A stretch of 64,000 bases of DNA from an uncultured Prevotellaceae bacterium. GTDB taxonomy: Bacteria > Bacteroidota > Bacteroidia > Bacteroidales > Bacteroidaceae. Of this stretch, positions 34,457-43,807 are shown one piece after another. The notes under the pieces were generated by a model. The model was given only the letters and a program-made list of their open reading frames with translations, did no database searches and was not told where the DNA came from. Positions within the stretch are counted from its first letter, which is position 1; every line of letters begins with the position of its first letter. A program made the position numbers and the translations under genes. The stretch covers positions 28,524-92,523 of the forward strand of contig CACXMM010000007.1 of assembly GCA_902768785.1 (NCBI GenBank), in the 5' to 3' direction.

Positions 34457-36138
34457 AAAAGATTATGAAAAGAATGAGAACATACCTGACTGCCGCCATC
34501 GTACTCTGCAGTCTTTTTGTACAAGCACAACCTGCTGCTGTCAAGAACACCGCCAAGAGCGTGTTTTCTCTCTCTACATTTCGCGCCGACGGATCACTGC
34601 TTGCTTCGTCACATGGTGTCTTCGTGGGAAGTAATGGAGAGGCTGTGAGTGAACTTAAGCCCTTCATCGGTGCTGCCTCAGCTGTCGTCATCGATCAGAA
34701 AGGTAACAAGATGGATGTAACACGTATCTTGGGTATCAACGACATCTATAATGCCGCCCATTTCAGAGTGAACGGGAAGACGACACCTGCCACCTTGGCC
34801 TCATCATCTGCTGCCAACGGCTCTTCAGCCTGGCTGGTCGGATATGGTGTAAAAAATCCAGAGATCATCAACACCCGAGTGAAGAGCATGGAAACCTTCA
34901 TGGACAAGTATGCCTACTACATCTTCGGGATGAACGCACCCGATAATGCCATCGCCTGTCCGTTCGTCAATGACAACGGTGAGGTACTCGGTCTGCTTCA
35001 GGTGAGCAACACCTCTTTCGACACCCATGCCACCGACGCACGTTATATCAACAGTCTGGCACCCCATGGCCTCTCGTACAACGATGCCACCATCAGACAA
35101 ATTGGTATTCCTTGTGCCATGCCTACAGATCTCGCCCAAGCACAGCTCACCCTGGTGATGGCCAATCAAAGCGGTGACTCACTGAAACATGTGACAGCCA
35201 TCAATGACTTCTGTGAACTCTTCCCAACCGAACCCGACGGCTATGATGCCAGAGCACGGATGCAGGCCTCACAGAAGAGATTTGATGATGCCGACAAGAC
35301 CATGGAACAAGCCATCAAACAGGTAGAGAAGAAAGATGAGGCACACTACAACTTTGGGAAACTGATCTATGACAAGGTTCTGTATCAGACAGATGCTCCC
35401 TATGAGAAATGGACTCTCGACAAAGCCCTGGAAGAGGTCAACGAGGCCTATGCTCTCTCACCACTTCCCGGCTATCAGCATCTCGCAGCTCAGATTACTT
35501 TCTCGAAGGCTGAATACCAAAAGGCCCACGACATGTTCATGGCTCTTTATCAGAACAAAGACTTCAAGAATCCTGAACTACTCTACGAGGCTGCTCGGTG
35601 CAAACAGATGCTCAATGCTCCGGCAAAAGAGGTGATTGCATTGCTTGACAGTGCCATTAATACCACCGACACCTTGCAGATTGTGAGTGCCGCCCCCTAC
35701 TTCCTGACACGTGCCACAGCATACGAACAGGCTGACAGTTTCCGTCAGGCCGTCTTCGACTACACTCGCTACGAATACCTGATGCGAGGAAACGTCAACG
35801 CCAATTTCTACTATATCCGTGAACAAGCTGAAGTAAAAGGCCATCTGTTCCAGCAAGCATTGGGAGATATCGCCCGTGCCATCATCCTCGATCCCCAAGA
35901 ACCAACCTACTATGCAGAGATGGCTTCTCTACAATTGCGCGTGAATATGATTGACGAAGCATTGAAGACCGCGGAACGCTGTGTGGAGATAGCACCGAAC
36001 TATAGTGACGGCTTCCTTTTATTGGGCTTGGCACAGGTAAAGAAAGGGCAAAAAGGCGAGGGAATTGCTAACTTACAGAAAGCAAAAGAGTTAGGAAATG
36101 AGCAAGCAGATGCCCTGATTGACAAATATTCGAAGTAA
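34453..36138 (+). CDS. Exported TPR protein with degenerate trypsin-like domain
   Basis: 561 residues with a signal peptide (YLTAAIVLCSLFVQAQ). Residues about 30-220 resemble a trypsin-like fold: a strand with SSHGVFVGSNGEAVSELK, where DegP-type proteins have the catalytic His region, and ACPFVNDNGEVLGLL, where GNSGGP is expected. The serine motif is absent, so proteolysis is unlikely. The rest (about 230-561) is TPR-like, with A/Y/L-patterned helices such as YYAEMASLQLRVNMIDEALK. The start overlaps recN by ATGA. A start at 34465 (MKRMRTY) is also possible. Probably a periplasmic scaffold. Confidence 0.75.
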   Translation: MKKIMKRMRTYLTAAIVLCSLFVQAQPAAVKNTAKSVFSLSTFRADGSLLASSHGVFVGSNGEAVSELKPFIGAASAVVIDQKGNKMDVTRILGINDIYNAAHFRVNGKTTPATLASSSAANGSSAWLVGYGVKNPEIINTRVKSMETFMDKYAYYIFGMNAPDNAIACPFVNDNGEVLGLLQVSNTSFDTHATDARYINSLAPHGLSYNDATIRQIGIPCAMPTDLAQAQLTLVMANQSGDSLKHVTAINDFCELFPTEPDGYDARARMQASQKRFDDADKTMEQAIKQVEKKDEAHYNFGKLIYDKVLYQTDAPYEKWTLDKALEEVNEAYALSPLPGYQHLAAQITFSKAEYQKAHDMFMALYQNKDFKNPELLYEAARCKQMLNAPAKEVIALLDSAINTTDTLQIVSAAPYFLTRATAYEQADSFRQAVFDYTRYEYLMRGNVNANFYYIREQAEVKGHLFQQALGDIARAIILDPQEPTYYAEMASLQLRVNMIDEALKTAERCVEIAPNYSDGFLLLGLAQVKKGQKGEGIANLQKAKELGNEQADALIDKYSK

Positions 36139-36185
36139 ATTTGCAAAAAAACTCAAATAAATTTCCGTATCACACAGAAAACTCG

Positions 36186-36193
36186 TATCTTTG
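36186..36193 (+). promoter_or_regulatory. HU gene promoter with partial repeat relative
   Basis: TATCTTTG lies 44 bp before the HU start. Upstream is AAAACTCAAATAAATTTCCG (about 36148-36167), which matches the distal spacer of the composite promoter elements at 2210 and 59250, so this promoter looks like a single, partial member of that family. Confidence 0.6.
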
Positions 36194-36237
36194 CAGTCCG
36201 AAATTAGATAGATAACATTTAATCATTCATAAAAGAT

Positions 36238-36519
36238 ATGACAAAAGCAGAAATTATAGAGGAGATTGTTTCCAGAACAGGGGTGGCAAGAAAAGACGCC
36301 TCTGCTTCTGTTGAAGCCTTTATGGAGATTATCAAGGGTAGTCTCCTGGAGAAGAAAGAGAATGTGTATCTGCGTGGCTTTGGTAGCTTCATTGTCAAGC
36401 ATCGTGCTGAGAAGACCGCTCGCAACATCTCTAAGAACACAACCATCGTCATCGCCGCACACGACTTTCCCAGTTTCAAGCCGGCTAAGAGTTTCGTGGC
36501 AAAGATGAAGGGCGAGTAA
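36238..36519 (+). CDS. HU-family DNA-binding protein
   Basis: A small nucleoid protein of 93 residues. MTKAEIIEEIVSRTGVARKD begins the helical N-terminus, and the DNA-binding arm region has LRGFGSFIVKHRAEKTARNI with the Arg/Lys pattern and the conserved GFG. Ser and Lys-rich residues end the chain (FKPAKSFVAKMKGE). It bends or compacts DNA. It is followed by a 29-residue basic protein and RNase G, an order I remember from other Bacteroidota. Confidence 0.93.
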   Translation: MTKAEIIEEIVSRTGVARKDASASVEAFMEIIKGSLLEKKENVYLRGFGSFIVKHRAEKTARNISKNTTIVIAAHDFPSFKPAKSFVAKMKGE

Positions 36520-36597
36520 ACGGTATCTCCCCGACAGGCACAGAATTCTGTGCCTGTAATGAAAGGAATTAGTTACACATTATTAATATTAAGAGTT

Positions 36598-36687
36598 ATG
36601 CCAAACGGAAAAAAGAAAAAGGGCCATAAGATGGCTACGCACAAGCGTAAGAAAAGATTAAGAAAGAATCGTCATAAGAGCAAGTAA
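36598..36687 (+). CDS. 29-residue basic protein, COX24/AURKAIP1 (bS22)-like
   Basis: A short open frame encodes MPNGKKKKGHKM followed by ATHKRKKRLRKNRHKSK. Nineteen of its 29 residues are Lys, Arg or His. The KMATHKRKKRLRKNRHK pattern resembles the COX24/AURKAIP1 C-terminal family and bacterial bS22, tiny proteins of the small ribosomal subunit. It lies between HU and RNase G, with 36 bp before the RNase gene. It is below usual gene-calling limits. That it is translated is supported by the conserved pattern, not by direct evidence here. Confidence 0.72.
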   Translation: MPNGKKKKGHKMATHKRKKRLRKNRHKSK

Positions 36688-36723
36688 CCATACTTGCTCT
36701 TATGGTAAATAAGAAAAGCAGAA

Positions 36724-38298
36724 ATGACAAGCGAAGTTGTAATTGACGTCCGACAGAAAGAGATTTCAATTGCGCTGCTCGAAGACAAGAACCTGGTAGA
36801 ATACCAGACAGAGCCACGATCGGTATCTTTCGCTGTCGGAAACATCTACATCGCCAAAGTGAAGAAACTGATGGCGGGACTCAACGCCAGTTTCGTTGAT
36901 GTAGGGTATGAACGCGACGCCTTTCTGCATTATCTTGACCTGGGAAACCAATTCAGTTCCTATGAGAAGTACCTCAAGCAGGTACAGAGCGACAGGAAAA
37001 AACTTTATCCATTTGCCAAGGCATCTCGCCTACCCGACCTGAAGAAAGACGGAAGTGTGGCCACCACGCTGCAGAAAGATCAGGAGGTGTTGGTACAGAT
37101 AGTCAAAGAACCCATTTCCACCAAAGGGCCACGGCTCACCGCAGAGCTCAGTTTCGCTGGCCGTTATCTGGTGCTTGTTCCATTCAACGATAAAGTTTCT
37201 GTCTCCTCTAAGATCAAAAGCGGTGAAGAGCGGGCACGCCTCAAGCAGCTCATTCAGAGTATTAAACCCAAGAACGTGGGCGTTATCGTACGTACGGTAG
37301 CAGAAGGCAAGCGTGTTGCCGAACTCGACACCGAATTGAAGATTCTCCTGAAGCGTTGGGAGGATGCCATTACCAAAGTACAGAAAACCACCAAACGACC
37401 TCAGCTCGTCTATGAGGAGACCAGTCGTGTCGTTGCCTTATTGCGCGACCTGTTCAATCCCTCGTATGAGAACATCTATGTGAACGACGAGCAGGTGTTC
37501 CAGGAGGTGAAAGACTATGTCACACTGATCGCCCCTGAAAAGGCGGGCATCGTCAAGCTTTACTCGGGTAATGTGCCTATCTTTGACAACTTCAACATCA
37601 CCAAGCAGATCAAGTCGAGCTTCGGCAAGACCGTCAACTACAAGCACGGTGCCTATCTCATCATTGAACACACTGAGGCCATGCACGTCGTCGATGTAAA
37701 CAGCGGAAACCGTACCAAAGCAGAGAAAGGACAGGAGGGAAATGCCCTGGAGGTGAATCTCGGTGCCGCCGACGAACTGGCAAGACAGTTGCGTTTACGA
37801 GATATGGGAGGCATCATCATCGTTGACTTTATCGACATGAATCTGGCAGAAGACCGGCAGATGCTCTATGAACGCATGTGCAAGAACATGCAGAAAGATC
37901 GTGCACGGCATAATATCCTGCCACTAAGTAAGTTCGGCTTGATGCAGATTACCCGCCAACGAGTTCGTCCGGCGATGGACGTGAATGTTGAAGAAGAGTG
38001 TCCGACGTGTTTTGGCAGTGGCAAGATCAAGTCAAGTATTCTGTTCACTGACCAACTGGAAAGGAAGATCGACAACCTGGTCAATAAGATTGGCGTCAAA
38101 CGATTCTATCTGCACGTCCACCCGTATGTGGCTGCATATATCAACCAAGGCCTCATCAGTATGAAGCGCAGGTGGCAACTCAAATACGGACGTGGTGTGC
38201 ATGTGGTCCCCTCGCAGCAGATGGGCTTCTTGCAGTATGAGTTCTATGATAGCAAGAAGCAATTGATTGACATGCGCGAGGAGATTGAGAACCAGTAA
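36724..38298 (+). CDS. rng: Ribonuclease G/E family endoribonuclease
   Basis: A single-strand-specific RNase in rRNA and mRNA processing. 524 residues, RNase G size, without the long RNase E tail. An S1-like domain with GNIYIAKVKKLMAGLNASFV lies at about 38-57. The catalytic metal site is in MHVVDVNSGNRT (about 320-331) and IIIVDFIDMNL (about 361-371), followed by ARHNILPLSKFGLMQITRQR. The zinc-link motif CPTCFGSGK is near 427. It is followed by a clear terminator. Confidence 0.94.
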   Translation: MTSEVVIDVRQKEISIALLEDKNLVEYQTEPRSVSFAVGNIYIAKVKKLMAGLNASFVDVGYERDAFLHYLDLGNQFSSYEKYLKQVQSDRKKLYPFAKASRLPDLKKDGSVATTLQKDQEVLVQIVKEPISTKGPRLTAELSFAGRYLVLVPFNDKVSVSSKIKSGEERARLKQLIQSIKPKNVGVIVRTVAEGKRVAELDTELKILLKRWEDAITKVQKTTKRPQLVYEETSRVVALLRDLFNPSYENIYVNDEQVFQEVKDYVTLIAPEKAGIVKLYSGNVPIFDNFNITKQIKSSFGKTVNYKHGAYLIIEHTEAMHVVDVNSGNRTKAEKGQEGNALEVNLGAADELARQLRLRDMGGIIIVDFIDMNLAEDRQMLYERMCKNMQKDRARHNILPLSKFGLMQITRQRVRPAMDVNVEEECPTCFGSGKIKSSILFTDQLERKIDNLVNKIGVKRFYLHVHPYVAAYINQGLISMKRRWQLKYGRGVHVVPSQQMGFLQYEFYDSKKQLIDMREEIENQ

Positions 38299-38301
38299 GA
38301 G

Positions 38302-38334
38302 AGAGAGGATGCTTCAAACATCCTCTCTTTTTTT
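38302..38334 (+). terminator. Rho-independent terminator after rng
   Basis: AGAGAGGATG (38302-38311) pairs with CATCCTCTCT (38319-38328) around a seven-base loop, followed by seven T residues. It begins 3 bp after the RNase G stop. Confidence 0.9.
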
Positions 38335-38440
38335 GTAAAACAGAGCCTTGATACCTTTATTAAATGTCTCATATCCTTTATTTGACGATGCATCCGGATA
38401 TTTTTCCTTTCCAAGATTTTCCGAATTGCACGAATTTGAT

Positions 38441-38448
38441 TACCTTTG
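38441..38448 (+). promoter_or_regulatory. Promoter -7 element of the first CotH gene
   Basis: TACCTTTG followed by CAAAC lies 23 bp before the start at 38472. A TTTT at 38417-38420 is a weak -33 candidate. The box argues against a start at 38364, which lies upstream of it. Confidence 0.6.
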
Positions 38449-38471
38449 CAAACAAACTATATCATTACATC

Positions 38472-41087
38472 ATGATTTACAAAAAACTACTATTTACTCT
38501 GGCACTGATAGGCGCCAGTAACTACAGTGCCAAGGCACAATTGGTAATTAACGAGATGATGCAGTCGAATGTCGAGTGTATCATGGACGACCTTAACGAG
38601 TTTCCAGACTCGTGGGTAGAGTTATACAACAGCGGTTCTGAGGCAGTCAACCTCAAGGACTACCAGATCAGCAACAAGAACAAGGTGAAGAAAGCCTGGC
38701 AGTTGCCTGACATGACAGTGGAGCCGAATAGCTATGTGATCATCTACTGCGACAAGGAAGGTATTGAGACCAAACCTCTCCACACCGATTTCCGTCTGGA
38801 ATCAGGCAAGGGCTGTACGGTTTACCTTTTTAAGGACAAAAAGGCTGAGCCCGTTGACAGTCTCCCTTATATTGATGAAAAGCCTCTGGTAAAGATGCCA
38901 GCACCCGATGTGGCCTTTGGTCGTAAAACCGATGGTGCTGCCGAGTGGGGATACCAGCTCACACCGACACCAGGTAAGGCCAACACTGGCGAGATATGCA
39001 AGGCCAAGCAGATCTTAGGGGCTCCCGTATTCAGCGTGCCTGGTCATGTTACCTCTGGCAATGAGGCTATCACCCTCGAACTGAGTCTGCCGGAAGGCGC
39101 TCCCGAAGGTGCCTATATCACTTATACTACCGACGGTAGTGAGCCCATCGCCACCAGTACGAAGTACACGAAAGCCTTCAATATCACCAAGTCAACAGCA
39201 ATTCGCGCCAAGGTATTCTGCGATGGGTGGCTCTCTCCATTAAGCACTGCCCAGTCGTATATCTTCCACCCAAGAAGCATGACTATTCCAATTTTCTCTG
39301 TTCAGACTAACGATAAGTATCTGAATGATAAGAAGATCGGTCTTTTCGCTAACAACAACAGCAAGGAAGATAAGAAGACACACGACTGGCGCCGTCCTGT
39401 CAACGTAGAGTTCTTCCCTATAGAGGGTGAGCCAAGTGCCATCAACCAGCCTGGTGAGACACGTATCCAGGGTGGACAGTCACGTTCTAATGACCTTAAG
39501 TCAATGGTCTTCTATGCCAACAAGCGCTTTGACGCAGACAAGAAGCGTTTCTCATACGAGTTCTTCCCAGACCAGAAACCAGGTGTTACGGAATTCAAGT
39601 CATTCTCTCTCCGTGATGGCGGTAACGACTTCGGCGACATGTACTTCCGTGATCTCATTATCCAGCGTACCATGGGACCGAATGTTGACCTCGATTGGCA
39701 GGCTGGTCATTCCGCCGTTCTCTATATCAACGGTGAGTATATGGGTATGCTCAACATCCGCGAACGTTCCAACGAGGACAATATCTACAGTAACTACGAC
39801 GGCCTTGAGGATGTGGATGAGATAGAGATTGCTCATGAAAAGGAGAACAACAAGGATATGTTCATCGAGGAGTTGAAGGAGGGTGATGACGAGTTCTACC
39901 AAGCTTTTAAGAATTTCTACAGCGAGAAGGGTCACACCAAAGCTGAATATGAGGAGTGGATGGACGTCAGCGAGTACCTGAACATCATGGTCATGAACCT
40001 CTTCTACGGTAACATCGACTTCCCTGGCAACAATATTGTGTTCTGGCGTCCCAACGATGATGCCAAGGATTGTCCACTGCCAAAGAGATGGCGCTTCATC
40101 GTGAAGGACACCGACTTCGGACTTGGACTCTATAATAGATCATCCGACTACAACACCATCGATTTGCTTTATAATCCTAGCAAATACCCCAATGACAACT
40201 GGGCTTTCACCGAGCCGGCTACCCGATTGGTTAAGAACATGCTCGAAGATCCAGATATTTTCAAGATGTTCATCGACAAGAGTTGTGTCTATATGGGCGA
40301 CTTTATGAATGCCGAAGGAACAGGTGCCACTATGGATGCCATCTTAGACGAGGCATTGGAAGAGTTTGTTGCCCATCGCGACAAGTACAATCCCGGATGG
40401 GGAGGATGGGGAAATGACAACCGTCAGGACATTCTCAACAAGTTCGATAATGCCAAGAAATGGCTCGCAGGATATGAAGAAGCCGGCTGGGGAGGCTGGT
40501 GGGGAGGCGGCCAGACAGTTATCCATCTCCCCCGTACCGATTATTTCCTTCAGTACCTGAGTGCCCAATTCAAGCTGGGTGATGCCATCCCTGTGAAGAT
40601 CAACAAGGGTGTTACTGACATACCTGTTCCTATTCTCATCAATGATATCCAGCTCTCCAAGGGCGTGTTTGATGGTAAGTTGTTCGTGAATCGTCAGATA
40701 ACCCTGCAGGGCTCTCCTACAGAAGACATGGAAGTGACGGGATGGGACGTAGAACTGACTGACTCAGAAGGAAACGTTACAAAAACACATGTTGACGGTG
40801 CCACCTACTCGTTCAACATGCCTCCTTGCAAGGAACTTGCTGTCAATGCTGTCTTCGGTCAGCAGACAGGTATTTCCAATACCGAGGTCAAGAACTGGAA
40901 ATGGAACGTGGCTGATAACACCTTATATGTAAGTGGTGTCGCCGCTGGCACACTCGTCAGCCTGTACAATCTCCAGGGTATGCTGCTGAATCAGTTCAAG
41001 GCTGATGGTTCTTCCATCCAGATGCCTATCCAGAACGGTCAGGTATTCATCTTGAAGGTAGGTACAGAATCCATCAAAGTGAAGTAA
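38472..41087 (+). CDS. CotH-domain surface protein with T9SS-like tail (1)
   Basis: 871 residues from ATG 38472. The signal peptide (FTLALIGASNYSAKAQ) ends before LVINEMMQSN. Order: a lamin-tail-like domain (about 22-180), a chitobiase-type strand pair with ITYTTDGSEPIATSTKY (about 215-232), then a CotH kinase-like domain with ETRIQGGQSRSNDLKSM, LNIRERSNEDNIYSNYDG and FIVKDTDFGLGLY, the last matching the CotH metal or catalytic region. A C-terminal domain of about 80 residues (SLYNLQGMLLNQFKADG, then VFILKVGTESIKVK) resembles a type A T9SS sorting domain. A paralogue follows. Confidence 0.85.
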   Translation: MIYKKLLFTLALIGASNYSAKAQLVINEMMQSNVECIMDDLNEFPDSWVELYNSGSEAVNLKDYQISNKNKVKKAWQLPDMTVEPNSYVIIYCDKEGIETKPLHTDFRLESGKGCTVYLFKDKKAEPVDSLPYIDEKPLVKMPAPDVAFGRKTDGAAEWGYQLTPTPGKANTGEICKAKQILGAPVFSVPGHVTSGNEAITLELSLPEGAPEGAYITYTTDGSEPIATSTKYTKAFNITKSTAIRAKVFCDGWLSPLSTAQSYIFHPRSMTIPIFSVQTNDKYLNDKKIGLFANNNSKEDKKTHDWRRPVNVEFFPIEGEPSAINQPGETRIQGGQSRSNDLKSMVFYANKRFDADKKRFSYEFFPDQKPGVTEFKSFSLRDGGNDFGDMYFRDLIIQRTMGPNVDLDWQAGHSAVLYINGEYMGMLNIRERSNEDNIYSNYDGLEDVDEIEIAHEKENNKDMFIEELKEGDDEFYQAFKNFYSEKGHTKAEYEEWMDVSEYLNIMVMNLFYGNIDFPGNNIVFWRPNDDAKDCPLPKRWRFIVKDTDFGLGLYNRSSDYNTIDLLYNPSKYPNDNWAFTEPATRLVKNMLEDPDIFKMFIDKSCVYMGDFMNAEGTGATMDAILDEALEEFVAHRDKYNPGWGGWGNDNRQDILNKFDNAKKWLAGYEEAGWGGWWGGGQTVIHLPRTDYFLQYLSAQFKLGDAIPVKINKGVTDIPVPILINDIQLSKGVFDGKLFVNRQITLQGSPTEDMEVTGWDVELTDSEGNVTKTHVDGATYSFNMPPCKELAVNAVFGQQTGISNTEVKNWKWNVADNTLYVSGVAAGTLVSLYNLQGMLLNQFKADGSSIQMPIQNGQVFILKVGTESIKVK

Positions 41088-41126
41088 GGAACGACGTCCT
41101 TTTCTTCCCTCAAACGGGAAAAAGCT

Positions 41127-41176
41127 CCCCGGCATGAAAAAAACATCCAAAATGTTCTTTTATGCCGGGGATTTTA
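41127..41176 (+). terminator. Terminator after CotH 1, overlapping the next promoter
   Basis: CCCCGGCAT (41127-41135) pairs with ATGCCGGGG (41162-41170), with an inner AACAT / ATGTT stem, followed by ATTTTA. The right arm falls in the spacer of the following promoter (-7 box at 41178). Confidence 0.7.
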
Positions 41177-41177
41177 T

Positions 41178-41185
41178 TACCTTTG
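41178..41185 (+). promoter_or_regulatory. Promoter -7 element of the second CotH gene
   Basis: TACCTTTG followed by CACAAAC, 58 bp before the start at 41244. The same ATTACCTTTGCA context precedes the first CotH gene, so the promoter was probably duplicated with it. Confidence 0.6.
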
Positions 41186-41243
41186 CACAAACTAAGCCGT
41201 CCACGGCAATCAATGTTTCTTAGATTCTATCCATACTAACAGA

Positions 41244-43703
41244 ATGAATATGAAAAGATTTTTACTATCCGCATGTCTCTGCGCCCTGGTCTCTCTTCAT
41301 GTCAGGGCACAATTGGTAATCAACGAAGTGATGCAATCGAACATCGACTGTATCATGGATGACCTCAATGAGTTCCCCGATTCATGGGTGGAATTATATA
41401 ATGCAGGCTCTACCGTTCTGAATCTCAGCCAATATAAACTTGGCATCAGCGAAAAGGCCGACGAAGCCTGGCAGTTGCCCAGTCGCACTGTAGCCAGTCA
41501 TCAGTATGTCATTATCTACTGCGACAAGGAGGATACAGGCATTCATGCCCCCTATCGCATCGACTCTGGTAAGAGCGACGGTATCTGGCTGTTCCAAAAC
41601 GGAGAAATAGCCGACTGTGTTCTGAAGCTCAAGAAACAGCCTGCCCCCAACATCGCCTATGGCCGTAAGGAAGACGGCGCTGAAAAATGGGGCTATCAGG
41701 CCACACCCACTCCGGGAGCGGCTAACTGCGGCAAACTATGTTCCGACGTATTGGGAGATCCCGTATTCAGCAGTCCGGGTAAGGTACTTAAGAGCGGCAA
41801 CGCAACCAGACTAACCATTTCTTTGCCTGAGGGAGCTCCTGAGGGAACGGTAATCCGCTACACCACCGACGGTTCAGAGCCTACGGCTGCGAGTCCCGTT
41901 TTTAGTCCCATCTTAATAAAGGAGAACACGGTGATTCGCGCCAAGTTGTTCTGCGACGGCTATCTCTCACCCCGTTCCGTTACCCAAAGCTATATCTTTT
42001 TCCCCACCAATCGTGAACTTACACTCCCCGTGATAAGCATCTCCACTGACGATAGATATCTAAACGATCCGAAAATAGGTATCTACGTGGAAGGAACATA
42101 CCAAAACGGCAAAAAGAACTTTGAGTTCGACTGGCGACGCCCCATCAACTTTGAGTTTTTTGAAACAGAAGGGAAAGAGAGTGCCCTCAACCAACTCTGC
42201 GAGACTCGCATACAGGGCGGAGCCACACGTACCAATGCCCTTAAATCACTGGCCATCTATGCTAACAAACGCTTTGGCACCAAACGGTTCGAATATGAAT
42301 TCTTCCCCGATCAGAAGCCGGGACTTACTGACTTCAAGTCGCTCGTACTCCGAAACTCGGGCAATGACTTCGACTATCTCTACAACCGCGATGCCATCAT
42401 GCAACGATCCATGGCGCAGCATGCTGACCTCGACTGGCAGGCATGGCAACCTGCCATCATCTACATTAACGGACAATACCGCGGGATGCTAAACATCCGT
42501 GAGCGTTCCAACGAAGACAATATCTATACCAACTACGACGGACTGGAAGACATCGACTTGTTTGAAAACTGGAACGAGCTGAAGGAAGGCACATGGGATA
42601 ACCTTAATGCCTTCAAGGCTTTCTATGCTGAGCACAACCACACATTGGAAGAGTATGCGAAGTGGATGGACTGGGAGGAGTTTTTCAACCTCATGATCAT
42701 GAACCTCTACTTCGACAATGAGGACTTCCCCTGCAACAATATCGTCATGTGGAGGCCTCGTACCGATGAGGGCAAATGGCGCTGGATAGCCAAAGACACC
42801 GATTTCGGTCTCGGACTCTATGGCACCAATCCCAGCTACAATACGATTGCATGGGTCAATCAATACGGCTATGATAACTACCATAATAGTTGGGCAAACG
42901 AATGGTCGGGCACCCGTCTATTCCGCCGTATGATGGAAGATCCTGATCTTCAACGGGAGTTCCTCGACCGCTGTGCCATCTATATGGGAGACTTCCTCAA
43001 CGAAGAGGGCGTACGTGCCATCTGGGATCCCATGTACGAGATGATTAAGACAGAGTATCCCTACCACCGCGAACTCTTCAACAGATGGTGGCCTAACTAC
43101 TCTGATGAGTTAAAAAATGCTCGCAATTGGCTTGCCAAACGTACTAATGAGTTTTACAAACAGCTGGGCAGCTACTACCAACTGGGCTCCCCCATCACCA
43201 TGTCCGTCAATGCCAATCTGGAACAGGTAGAAGGCAGCTATACCTTCAACGGCATCAAACTGTCCAAGGGCATCTTCGACGGTCAGTTCTATGCCAATCG
43301 AGTTGTTACCCTGCAAGGTGAAGCCCCCGAGGGCAAAGAGGTGACAGGATGGGACATCGTACAAGTTGCCTCCAACGGTGAGGTGAAGAACGACCATGTG
43401 GCCGGAAACAGCTACTCATTCACGATGCCCGTCTGTGCAAAGCTCATGATCAAAGCCGTGGTTGGAGAGCAGAGTGGCATTTCACAAGTGCAGACTAACA
43501 ACTGGAAGTGGCAGAGCAACGGGCATCATCTGTCTATCACTGATGTTCCCGTCGGTACTTCCGTCTCTCTCTACACCCTACAGGGCATCCTACTGTCACA
43601 GTTGAGATCCAACGGCTCCACCCTCCAACTTCCCCTACCCTACGACCGTCAGGTATATATATTAAAGGTAGGTGGCAGCACCGTGAAAGTGGTAAGTGAA
43701 TAG
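41244..43703 (+). CDS. CotH-domain surface protein with T9SS-like tail (2)
   Basis: 819 residues, paralogue of the preceding gene and in the same order: signal peptide (FLLSACLCALVSLHVRAQ), LVINEVMQSNIDCIMDDLNE, a chitobiase-type VIRYTTDGSEPTAAS, and a CotH domain with ETRIQGGATRTNALKSL, LNIRERSNEDNIYTNYDG and WIAKDTDFGLGLYG. The end SLYTLQGILLSQLRSNG, then VYILKVGGSTVKVV, is again T9SS-like. It differs mainly by lacking about 25 acidic residues after YDGLED and a Gly-Trp-rich stretch present in the first copy. Surface-anchored. Substrate unknown. Confidence 0.85.
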   Translation: MNMKRFLLSACLCALVSLHVRAQLVINEVMQSNIDCIMDDLNEFPDSWVELYNAGSTVLNLSQYKLGISEKADEAWQLPSRTVASHQYVIIYCDKEDTGIHAPYRIDSGKSDGIWLFQNGEIADCVLKLKKQPAPNIAYGRKEDGAEKWGYQATPTPGAANCGKLCSDVLGDPVFSSPGKVLKSGNATRLTISLPEGAPEGTVIRYTTDGSEPTAASPVFSPILIKENTVIRAKLFCDGYLSPRSVTQSYIFFPTNRELTLPVISISTDDRYLNDPKIGIYVEGTYQNGKKNFEFDWRRPINFEFFETEGKESALNQLCETRIQGGATRTNALKSLAIYANKRFGTKRFEYEFFPDQKPGLTDFKSLVLRNSGNDFDYLYNRDAIMQRSMAQHADLDWQAWQPAIIYINGQYRGMLNIRERSNEDNIYTNYDGLEDIDLFENWNELKEGTWDNLNAFKAFYAEHNHTLEEYAKWMDWEEFFNLMIMNLYFDNEDFPCNNIVMWRPRTDEGKWRWIAKDTDFGLGLYGTNPSYNTIAWVNQYGYDNYHNSWANEWSGTRLFRRMMEDPDLQREFLDRCAIYMGDFLNEEGVRAIWDPMYEMIKTEYPYHRELFNRWWPNYSDELKNARNWLAKRTNEFYKQLGSYYQLGSPITMSVNANLEQVEGSYTFNGIKLSKGIFDGQFYANRVVTLQGEAPEGKEVTGWDIVQVASNGEVKNDHVAGNSYSFTMPVCAKLMIKAVVGEQSGISQVQTNNWKWQSNGHHLSITDVPVGTSVSLYTLQGILLSQLRSNGSTLQLPLPYDRQVYILKVGGSTVKVVSE

Positions 43704-43807
43704 TGATGTTAATAATTGATAACAATTCAACTCACTATTTTACCTTTCGACAGATAGAACGTCTAATTATAAATCCTATTATCAACATCATTTAATAATT
43801 ACTTTTT

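Noticed and set aside
38364-38471. Upstream start for the first CotH protein
   Set aside because: It would place 36 residues before the signal peptide and lies upstream of the promoter box at 38441-38448.
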